Both the position numbers and the translations under genes were made by a program. From Owenia fusiformis (Eukaryota > Annelida > Polychaeta > Sabellida > Oweniidae): DNA of 64,000 bases. The notes under the pieces are model-generated. The model saw nothing but the letters and a program-made list of their open reading frames with translations, was not told where the DNA came from and ran no database searches. The DNA is taken from assembly GCA_903813345.2 (NCBI GenBank), contig CAIIXF020000012.1, positions 10,314,432 to 10,378,431 of the forward strand, in the 5' to 3' direction. Below, piece by piece: positions 52,813 through 62,215 of the stretch. Position 1 is the first letter of the stretch. Every line of letters starts with the position of its first letter.

Positions 52813-52879
52813 CTCATTATCCAAATGATACAAATTACATGTTGGACAGGGATCTTCTTCAGTATGTGTAGACGTTTCA
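52813..52879 (-). CDS. MULE-derived gene, small exon
   Basis: 67 bp; acceptor TTATTTCAG|TG, donor GAG|GTGAGC. Completes a Cys codon, then ETSTHTEEDPCPTCNLYHLDNE. Its CPTC...H pattern may bind zinc. Both junction phases fit. Confidence 0.6.
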
Positions 52880-53267
52880 CTGAAATAATAAAATAAAATT
52901 GCACACACTTTCACATAGTTGAGAACTGAATAGACAGTAGCTTTCTTCGCTTAATTCACTCGCAGTGATTCCCAAAAAAACTGCTGTATCTACATCTACA
53001 TTAATAATCTGCAAAAGGCTACTAAGCCCATTTAGAGCAGATATATAGTTTAAAAGTAAAAGAATTAACAATCTTAACATTTAAACAAGACACAGGGTGA
53101 ACAGAATCGCACCCTTGAATAGAATACAGTTCTTGGGACGGAACATCCAAAATGGCCACCCTAACATTTACCCAGACTGCCTAAAAACTAAAAACATAAT
53201 AGTTGATTTATTTTGATTTATAATGAATTCAAAGTGCTCTGAGACATAGAGCAATGAAAATGCTTAC

Positions 53268-53307
53268 CATTTTATAGTTTTTCTTTTTCTTTTGGGTGCA
53301 GGGCAGT
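53268..53307 (-). CDS. MULE-derived gene, micro-exon (probable)
   Basis: 40 bp; acceptor ACTTTCAG|AC, donor ATG|GTAAGC. Encodes CPAPKRKRKTIK, a good nuclear-localisation-like basic run. Phase 1 in, phase 2 out, matching both neighbours. Confidence 0.5.
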
Positions 53308-53880
53308 CTGAAAGTACATAATTTTTATTATACTTTCAGCAACATTCTGTTCTGGTATTTCTTTCACAGACATGCTTGTTCACAGAACATTGTTGTCACT
53401 TCTAATAATTTGTTAGCATTGTCAGACAAGCCATCACAATATGTTACCACATGCACAAATTATTAGAGAGTGTGAATTTCAAGTCTCTCTGACAATGGCC
53501 CTCAAGTTACACTATGTATGAAATGTAAGAAGTGTTTTAAACTAATTTGCTTCTTTATTAATTAATTTATTAATCAATTGAAGGAACACTGAACACCTTC
53601 CATAAATAATTTAGGGATTATAACAATACATGGCCACTTTTTGAGGTGATGTAATAAATGGTGTTTGTTTGGGCTGTCAAAAGCAAAAATCAAACCTTAA
53701 TTGGACTAGATAACAGCAAGGCCTAAGCGTAACAAATCCCATCGAACAGCCAAGGTTGCCATTTTTACAAAATCCTTCTACTACTTTTTCAGTTATAGCA
53801 AATATCGTAAAGTAACTCACATAAAAATGACCACCAGATATGAACTTCTGAGACCTTGTAGATGATTTTGAAAAAAAAGA

Positions 53881-54110
53881 TTGGTCAATTTGAAGTTGAA
53901 AAAAGACCTTTTTGACCTTTTTTGACCTTGAGAAGGTCATTGAAGGTCAGATGTCAAATCTAAATTCAGATTTGGACTTCTGGGAACTTGTTGATTTTGA
54001 AAAAAAATTAGTCAATTTGAAGCAAGTTGAAAAAAGACCTTTTTGAACTTTTTTGACCTTGAGAAGGTCATTGAAGGTCAAATCTAAAATCTAAAGTCAG
54101 ATATGAACTT
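53881..54110 (+). repeat. Two-copy repeat rich in TGACCTT/AAGGTCA
   Basis: A unit of about 130 bp occurs twice, each with GACCTTTTTTGACCTTGAG and AAGGTCATTGAAGGTCA. The last part is AGGTCA-TTGA-AGGTCA (53934-53949 and 54065-54080), an exact DR4. Confidence 0.7.
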
Positions 54111-54279
54111 TTGACAACTTGAAACAGAAAAAATTGAAGTCAGTCTAAACAGTATTTGTTAAGTTATTGGAAGTAAATTGTTACAGACGCCGGAGGCCAA
54201 CCTCCAACCTCCGTCACAAACGGAGACCATAACAATATGTCACCACTTTTGGTGGTGACATAATATTGTACCTAAAGGA

Positions 54280-55720
54280 CCATGTGAGGTATTGCAAGTG
54301 ATTTTAGATCATCGTATCTTTCACCATGAGTACTTTCTGGCCACAAATACGAGGGGTGATCAATAAGTAATGGACGCTTTTTTACATAGATACTTGTTAT
54401 AGACCAGTCCCTTTGATTTTCTTACCAATGATACATCATTCAATTATCTATCAATCCTGAAGATTTGAAGACAAAATATGTAATACATGTTTATATATCC
54501 TTATTTCCGAGAAGGAGGTACAGGTACCCGTGAACCGACATTTATGTCACATATTCAGTTTTAGCCAGTTTGGCATATTTCAGTTAGATTTGAACTTTGT
54601 GGTGAGTTGCATCTTGTTACATCTTGCTACCATGTCAGAGAATGGATTCGGCCTTGTCTCACACTCTTGGGTTAAGAGGATGAGGAAGTGTGTACATGTA
54701 GCACTTTGAACCTATGTAGAGGGCCCTGTAGAATGAATGTGGCATGAATATACCACATAGTGATAAAATATTCAAAATCAACTATGGCCTATCAAAATGG
54801 TGTAATTCATGACGATCATGTTTAGTTTTGTTTGGCCTGCATTCAACTACATTGCATGTTAAACAAGCTAAAATAGCTTCAGAATGTGTGACGTTATGTC
54901 AGTTCCGGGTACCTATACCTCCTTCACGGAAATAAAGATATATCAAAATTTATTTAATGTTTTGTTTTCAAATCTTCAGGGTTGATAGATAATTGAATGA
55001 TGTATCACTGGTGAGAAAATCAAAGGGACTGGTGAATAGGAAACATCTGTGTAAAAAAGCGTCCATTACTTATTGATCACCCCTCGTACAGTGTTTTTTA
55101 TTAAAACAATATGTTTTCTTTAAAGCGAAGTCCCCATGATGATAAAAATACCAATTGAACAATTTGAAAAATTATGAATAGGGACCCAATGTCAACAATT
55201 TTTTAAAAATGTTGAACCTATTTACTCAAAAGAGGATCTTGTTTTTGTGATTTTTATATTCAACTAAGGGTCTTAAACTTCTTAAAAAGTAGAATGGTTT
55301 TGAAAGTCTAGTTTTGAAGATATCAATTTTCGATAACCAAAATGATGCTGAAAACAATGGATAGCACGAGTTTCCCCTATGGGAAAATAACATGGGATAT
55401 GTGGTTTTTAACTTTATCGCAATTCAAAACCAATCCCCTTATCAGGAATTGTTAACATAGTGTAGAAGAAACTTTTGATATGTTTAAGTTGAGAAAAACA
55501 AGATCCTCTTTTTAGAAAATAAGCCTAACATTTTGAAAAAAGTGCTGGGATGGGGTCCTAATCCATAATTTTTCTGAGAGTTGGATTGATATTTTAACAT
55601 CATGGGGACTTCACTTCAAAGACAACATATTGTTCTAATAAAAGACACTGTATTTATAGCCAGAAAGTACTCATGGTGAAAGATACGATGGTCTAAAATC
55701 ACTTGCAATACCTCACATGG
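54280..55720. mobile_element. Foldback element interrupted by a MITE
   Basis: CATGTGAGGTATTGCAAGTG at the left is mirrored at 55701-55720, and complementarity continues inward (TTTCACCATGAGTACTTTCT; AGTCCCCATGATG). The left arm is split by the 737 bp MITE at 54350; the right arm shows the empty site. Confidence 0.75.
54350..55086. mobile_element. 737 bp mariner-type MITE
   Basis: Ends CGAGGGGTGATCAATAAGTA and complement (over 35 bp), TA at 54348-54349 and 55087-55088, with the uninterrupted site in the opposite arm of the host foldback near 55655. Clean, probably recent. Confidence 0.88.
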
Positions 55721-55939
55721 CCATTAGTGTAAAATGGCAGCCATTTTCAAATGTGTGGCCATTTTTAAAATCACCTTTCAAGCATAACTTCTACACCCAT
55801 AGGGCACATGCATACAAAATACTGATGCAAACTCTGACCAATAGAATTTGAGTTATCGCCCTTTGTACGGACAGAGGCATTCCCTATATCCCACGAACTT
55901 TGTTCGATGGGATAAAAATTGAATAGTACAAGTATTTAC

Positions 55940-55973
55940 CACGAATGTCTTGATCTGGTGACACATATACACT
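55940..55973 (-). CDS. MULE-derived gene, micro-exon (tentative)
   Basis: 34 bp; acceptor ATATTTTCAG|AG, donor CGTG|GTAAAT; SVYVSPDQDIR. Included because its phase fits both neighbours, but it is too short for confidence. Confidence 0.35.
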
Positions 55974-56123
55974 CTGAAAATATAAGATGGTAAATATAAA
56001 TCAAGCATACCAATTACAAACTACAGCATTTTAAAAAAAGAACTGTTCATAAGTTGTATAGGATGACATTCTTGTGCCACAGAGAAAATATTTAAAATCA
56101 ATTTTACAGTTTCAATTCATATA

Positions 56124-56711
56124 CAGGGTGGGCCAAAAAAAACGCCACTTTTTTTCAAGACACTATTACTTTTTTATTTTCCAACCTACATACACAAAAT
56201 TTTACAGTAGTGCCAAGGGTTCTAAGTAAAAATATAATGTAACAAGACCTTCAACTTGAACTATATTTGATCTTAAAGATTAGTTCAATTGGTTCCCCAC
56301 CCTCATTGATGATAGCTTTTAGTCTTAGTCGCTTGTTGATAAAGCAGTAACAATGAAATGGTAAGTTTCTTTCAACCTGTCTTAATATTGCCAGCTTTAG
56401 TTGAGCTATTTTGTGATTGGGTGCCTTCATATCATCTCCTGGAGACCTTCCCATACCCTATACTCACTTGGGTTTGCATCAGAACCATTAGCTTGGTGGT
56501 CATTAAGCCGTATAAGTTCAGGAACATTTTGCATATTATGTTTATTTCTCACAGCACACCACATGTTTAAGTGGGACACTGGTGACTTATTCAAGTAAAA
56601 GTGTACAATTCCTAATCAATGGCTAGATAAAAGGCTCAAGTTTCATTTGGTATGTAATTTATGATTTTGTATCAAAAATTAAAAAAAGTGGCGTTTTTTT
56701 AGTCCACCTTG
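56124..56711 (-). mobile_element. Decayed mariner-like transposon (588 bp)
   Basis: Ends CAGGGTGGGCCAAAAAAAAC and, reversed, CAAGGTGGACTAAAAAAACG, with TA duplications at 56122-56123 and 56712-56713. The minus strand keeps a transposase C-terminal relic (NHKIAQLKLAI, INKRLRLKAIINEGGEPIE; 56251-56454). Confidence 0.8.
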
Positions 56712-56812
56712 TAAATCAATACATTACGACCATGCCTAGGACCACTGTTCAAATAGATTCAATCAGGGTATTATTTTTTTAATTTGTGGATATGTCTTAC
56801 AATTATTCTTAC

Positions 56813-56879
56813 TTTGTACTTCATGCTGCCTGTCGTGCCTGATGTTGTGGGCTCCTGTCCTGTCTGCTGAGAATTCAGT
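56813..56879 (-). CDS. MULE-derived gene, upstream exon (tentative)
   Basis: 67 bp; acceptor TACTTACAG|A, donor AAA|GTAAGA; LNSQQTGQEPTTSGTTGSMKYK after completing a split codon. Splice sites are good and the phase fits the next exon. The true start of the gene further upstream was not found. Confidence 0.4.
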
Positions 56880-57537
56880 CTGTAAGTACAAAAGAGATGA
56901 CTGTTAAAATAAAATAAAGGGAGGTTTACTATTCTTACTATCCCACAGTTCATTCCTCAATAAAAAGTGTGTTGTCATTATCAAACTACATGTACTAGCA
57001 TACAATGGGATACAAATATTTATGAAAAAATCAATCCAACTTTTATGAGGATCTTAATCCCGCAATGCATCATTACTTAATTACCATGACAAAATTGACT
57101 GAGATCAATCCTGAGGTCATACCAATACACGGCCCCAGATGACATTAGTCTTGCCTGTACAATATCAACAAAACTAAACAATGAACGAATTTCCACTAAG
57201 GCAAACTTTACTTTTCCATGGACATTGGTTTATAAACAACAAATAAGTTGGATCTAAATTGTAAACATCTACATGTGTCATCCAACCAATTATAAAAATA
57301 GACCGTGTATGATACTATATCATAAACATTTAAAAATAAAGTAGGTGGTGATAAATGACAGAATCTGAAATGTAGTGATTATTAAATGAGTCATGACTTT
57401 TTTCTTCAAAGCTGTCTAATGTCCATGAAAAACCCGAACAACGGCAACGCCAAAGCGTAGCGAATCCCATCGAACAGAAATGGCTGGCATTTTTATATAC
57501 GAAATATATAGCAAATATCATAAAATAACACCCATAA

Positions 57538-58530
57538 GAAAGGCCACCATTTTCAAAATGGTTGATCACTAACCAAGTTGTCATCAGAAGTAATATGCTT
57601 TTAAGTAGCCACATATAAAAATCTTAAAAGATTGCCAATGGTGACCATTTTTAAAATGGCCGCTAACTACTCAAAATGTCATAAGACAGTATGCAATCCT
57701 TACGAGTATTCGCATATCAAATATGAACAAAATCGCTCTATTACTTTATGAGTTATAATAAAAATGTAAAATCACACACATAAAAATGGTGGCCATTTTT
57801 CAAAATGGCCGACTACTCCCCAAAGTTTAATTAGACAATGTGCCATGCTTAAAGTATTCACATATCAAATATGAGCAAAATCGCTCCAATATTTTTCGAG
57901 TTATAGTAAAAAATGTAAAAATGACAGCCATTTTTTAAAATGGCCGCCAACTACGTGAAGTGTCATGAGACAGTGTGCTAGGCTCATGAGTATTCACATA
58001 TCAAATATGAACAAAATCGCTCCAATAATTTTCAAGTTATAGTAAAAAACGTAAAAATGGTGGCCATTTTTCAAAATGGCCGCCTAGTACCCAAAGTGTC
58101 ATTAGACAGTGTGCCATGCTTATAGTATTCACATATAAAATATGAACAAAATCGCTCTACTACTTTTTGAGTTATAGTAAAAAATGTAAAATAACACACA
58201 TAAAAATGGCGGCCATTTTTCAAAATGGCCGCCTACTACCCAAAATGTCATTAGACATTGTCCCATGCTTAAAGCATTGACATACCAAATATGAACAAAA
58301 TCGCTCCACTACTTTTTGACTTACGGTAAAAAATGTTAAATAACACACGAATGGCGGCCATTTTTCAAAATGGCCGCCTACTACCAAAAATGTCATTAGA
58401 CATTGTGCCATCCTTAAAGTATTCACAAACCAAATATGAACAAAATCGCTCCACTACTTTTCAAGTTACAGCAAAAATCGAAAAATGACGTGCAAAGGCA
58501 GCCAATTTTCAAGATGGCTGCCATGTATTT
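57538..58530. repeat. 130-150 bp satellite with GGCCGCCATTTT palindromes
   Basis: At least six tandem units, each with GGCGGCCATTTTTCAAAATGGC (a hairpin), TCATTAGACATTGT, CAAATATGAACAAAATCGCT and GAGTTATAGTAAAAA. Units drift in length. A diverged relative occurs near 55735-55915. Confidence 0.85.
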
Positions 58531-58769
58531 CTTCTATATTTACATTTCTAGCTTAATCAATGTCCTATATAACTTTTTACATTTAAAACATATTGCTATT
58601 ACAGTTTTATATGCAGTACCTAAATTACTGTAAAATCGGCACTAAAATGGCCGCCATTTTTAAATGAGCGGCCATTTTGAAAATAGGTTTACGAGCAGAA
58701 CTTCTACCCCCATTGGGTATATGTGTACAAAATATGAACAAAATCGGGCCAACGGTATTTGAGTTATTG

Positions 58770-58882
58770 CCCGGACGGACAGACGGACGGACGGACGGAC
58801 GTACGTACAGACGTACGTACGGACGGACGGATGGACGGACGGAGGCGTTCCCTATATCCCTCCGAACTTCGTTCGATGGGAT
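58770..58882 (+). repeat. (ACGG)n tract and TTCGTTCGATGGGATAA tail
   Basis: GAGTTATTGCCCGGACGGAC leads into ACGG/ACGT repeats, then CCCTCCGAACTTCGTTCG and GATGGGATAA. The same tail closes repeats at 45345-45440 and 55850-55915, so it marks a dispersed family. Confidence 0.75.
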
Positions 58883-58967
58883 AATGATACTGTACTTAGA
58901 ATACACATCCTTTAATAAGTTTGGCAACCTAGTCTTCACAGGATAGCATATTAACTGCGGTAATGTA

Positions 58968-59473
58968 CAGGGTGACACAAAAAATGACACCCACCTTACG
59001 TTGCATAACTTGTTTGTCTATGAACATATAGACCTGTCCTTTAGTACATTTGAAGGAGACATAATGCGGAAGCAGCTCAACAAATTTCAGATGAGTAGCT
59101 CAAGTGGGTCAAATTGTATGAGCGTTACAATATTGGTTCCATATGATGTCCATTCCTTTGTAGGCAAACTTGAATTCTCCTGGCAAAGTTGTTACTTACC
59201 CTTACACATTGAAATATGGCACTGATCTTCCTTGTAATTTCTCTCTTTATGTCAGCTATGTTTTTGGTGATTTTTCGTCTCATACACATGGTCCTTTAAG
59301 TACCCCCAGAGGTAAAAATCTGGTTAAGTTGACCCACTAAAGCTACATATCTGAAATTTCTAGAGGTGCTTTTGCATTATGTCTACTTTAAATGTGCCAA
59401 AAGACAAGTCTAAATGGCAATGGACAAACAAGTTATACAACGTAAGGTGGGTGTCATTTTATGTGTAACCCTG
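58968..59473. mobile_element. 506 bp mariner-type MITE
   Basis: Ends CAGGGTGACACAAAAAATGA and, reversed, CAGGGTTACACATAAAATGA, then CACCCACCTTACGTTG shared; TA at 58966-58967 and 59474-59475. Confidence 0.85.
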
Positions 59474-59486
59474 TATATATATTATA

Positions 59487-59589
59487 CAGGGTGGTCAAAA
59501 GTAAAGTGAACCCTTGCAACAGGCTATATTTTCTTTAATACATCCATGAATTGGCTCATATTATAAATTATAATATGGGATGTTGTATC
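59487..59589 (+). mobile_element. One-ended CAGGGTGG MITE fragment
   Basis: TATACAGGGTGGTCAAAAGT starts a mariner-type end 13 bp after the preceding element. No partner end is seen before the next inverted repeat. Confidence 0.4.
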
Positions 59590-59836
59590 AATAGAGAGAT
59601 TTCGCACATAAGTGAAAGTACAACTTATACGTATACGTATAGTTTAAAGGGTCATGTCGAACTATTATATTTGCTAAAATCAATTTTAAATTGTACTTAA
59701 TGGAACATAACTATTCCCGATATAGTAAAGCTGCATCAACTAGAGACTGTGAATGCACTGTCATCTGCACGTGTAGATTATGCACATTATAATTAAATGC
59801 TTGCTTCCGTGTCCTAGTAGTTGTAGTGTATTATAG

Positions 59837-60655
59837 TAGAGGCTGACGGTAATTCCGGTTATACGGTTTCGGTACGGAATTGAGCATTTACCGGTATTGA
59901 AATTATTAACCGGTTAACCGACGATAACTCCCCGGGGAAATAAAAGACACGTCGTTTTTTATTATTTCGTTGAATTTCCACTTTCACGATGCGTACATTT
60001 ACATAGACATTAAGATGTCCATGTTTGGCAGTTCAGGAGTGATTTCCATGTTTGGCAGTTCAGGTGTGATGTCCATGTTTGGCAGTTCGGGTGTAGTAGC
60101 TTCATGCTCAGGCTCAGATTTGGTTGTAGTTGTGTCCGGTGTAGTTGAAGTGTCAATGTCAGATCCAGAAACTGAATTATGTTTGTAATAGTCATTTACG
60201 AACAACAAGGCATTGACAACCTCAGGTTGAAGTCGTGCCCGTTTGGAAGTGATGGTGTTGCCAGCTCACTGAACTGACGTTAACTTGACACGGATGACGC
60301 AGGAATAGCATATGTTTTTACCTACCCCACCCCCATGTATACTGCACGTCGCTTGCATTGATACAGTTGAGAAATGGTTTGAAATGTGTAATACATTTAA
60401 TTTAAAACTAAAAATACATCTTGATTCGTAAGATACAGTAGTTACATACTATTTCGTGAAGTTCATCAGTATGGTTTCAAATCGGTCTTGCACCATGCAT
60501 ATAGACATGAGAAGCTACGGAGAGAGTTAGGAACAAAGTGGGGGTGGCAGCGCATTGGCATTTTATCTTACATATTTTTACCGGTATCTCGGTAACGGTA
60601 CGGTTATTAGCGTGACGGTTACCGGTACTGGTTTTCAGTACCGTTGCGACCTCTA
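59837..60655 (-). mobile_element. hAT transposon relic (819 bp) with 8 bp target duplication
   Basis: TATTATAG is duplicated at 59829-59836 and 60656-60663. Ends TAGAGGCTGACGG and, reversed, TAGAGGTCGCAACGG fit hAT. On the minus strand RARLQPEVVNALLFVNDYY (about 60173-60229) recalls the hAT C-terminal dimerisation segment, followed by three nine-residue TPELPNM(D/E)I repeats. Internally deleted. Confidence 0.82.
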
Positions 60656-61013
60656 TATTATAGACACGATCCTTTAAAGCGAGTCATGATCCTTTAAAGT
60701 GAGTCATTACATAAACAAGTTGATTATTTCAAAGTTTTCATGATCAGTAGAAGTTCAATCATGGGCTTTCAACTTGAACTTATAAAACGGTATATATACG
60801 TAGATGATAAACGTATACAGTTGGATCTCCGTATAAAGCTTTACTTACATGTGTGGGAAACAATTGACCATAAGCATTTTTTTAAAATTAATTGGCTGAG
60901 TAGGAACAGTATCCAATCAAATGCTTTTAACCATCAATTTGAAACACCAATCAAACCAGTAGGTTCTTGAAATTCCTGGAAACGACCCATTCAGTAGCTC
61001 AACAACTGACATA

Positions 61014-61240
61014 CAGGGTGTTTCATAACGAGCATATCGAAAAAGTCAATTTGAGAAGAGATAGCTCTATAACATATGTACTAGGCCTATATATGAGCCT
61101 ATTTTATTCTAGACAAACTCATTTGGATCAACTAAACATGCTACAATTCAAGAAAGTACAAATGGTATCCATTTGACCTTTATTTATTACAGTCCGAGAA
61201 GATCTTTCCTGACGAAAAGCCCACATTATGAAACACCTTG
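61014..61240. mobile_element. 227 bp mariner-type MITE
   Basis: Ends CAGGGTGTTTCATAACG and, reversed, CAAGGTGTTTCATAATG; TA at 61012-61013 and 61241-61242. Confidence 0.78.
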
Positions 61241-61310
61241 TACTTTTATTTATAAGTATAAGTATACGTTATAAGTTGTACTTTCACGTATGTGCGAAAT
61301 CTCTCTATTT

Positions 61311-62215
61311 ACTTTTAGACAAAACTGATAGAAAATAATTTTTGTAAATTATAGAATTTAATACAATGTAGTGTATCAACTGATAATACCCTCAGTTATG
61401 CAATGCCTGGTAAGTGAAAATAATTTGACATGTTATTTTCTCATAGGGCAAGAAAAAAATCAATAATTGGAATTGTATATTGGCAGTTGCATTCTATCAT
61501 TTACATATATGATTTTTAATCAGTATTGTCCAGTACTTATAGCTCTTTTATAAACTTGTTTGCTAGTGAAGGAACCCTTCTGATTGCCAAACTTATGGAA
61601 GTGAAAATAACATCTTATACTAAATATACCTTTTCTTGAGATACCGTCCCTGAATCTAAAGAAATGGAACAAAATAAAACATGAACATTACATTTTTACA
61701 CTCAGACACATACTTACATTGCTAATATCAGTTAAGGTGCTAACAGAAAAACAATCATACAGTCGCACAGTTGTTTTTCCTAATTTGGATATCCTATGTA
61801 ATCAAAGCTTATTAAGAATAGTATCATAGAAAATGTTTTACAGCTACGTTAATTTTAAGAGACACGATATCCAAATTAAGAATAAATAGTACCGTGGGAA
61901 CTGGGCCCACATGGTGTTGCTCAAAAGTGAATGATGGCTAAAATAGCATAAAATAAAATAAAAAACGGACATAATTTTTTGCAGATTTTTTGTAACAAAA
62001 GCATTTCATATAACTACTTTTTACAATGCAGGACACCTGAAATTATTTATAAAGCTAGCAAATGGTCCAAAGGTGAATTTTGTGAGACAAAATGGTGGCC
62101 ATTTTGAAAATAGGCAAGCTTTTGAATCAGAAGTCAGAGGGCGTTTTTTTATATTATGTTGAACAAAAATAACTTAAAACGGGAATCCTATCGACAGAGG
62201 TTTTAAAACAGGAAG
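61311..62215. other. AT-rich intergenic sequence
   Basis: No gene recognised. A short TGGTGGCCATTTTGAAAATAG near 62092 is a stray piece of the satellite family at 57.5 kb. Confidence 0.6.

Larger units (their letters stand above)
59590..61310. mobile_element. 1.7 kb inverted-repeat element hosting two other insertions
   Basis: AATAGAGAGATTTCGCACAT at the left pairs with the complement ending at 61310; the match continues through GTGAAAGTACAACTTATACG. It contains the hAT relic and the 227 bp MITE. The ends resemble those of 38430-40045 (CAATAGAGAGRTT). Confidence 0.65.

Noticed and set aside
59999-60208. Minus-strand frame with TPELPNMDI repeats considered as a first exon of the MULE-derived gene
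   Set aside because: It lies inside a hAT relic bounded by an exact 8 bp target duplication, and its conserved part fits the hAT C terminus.
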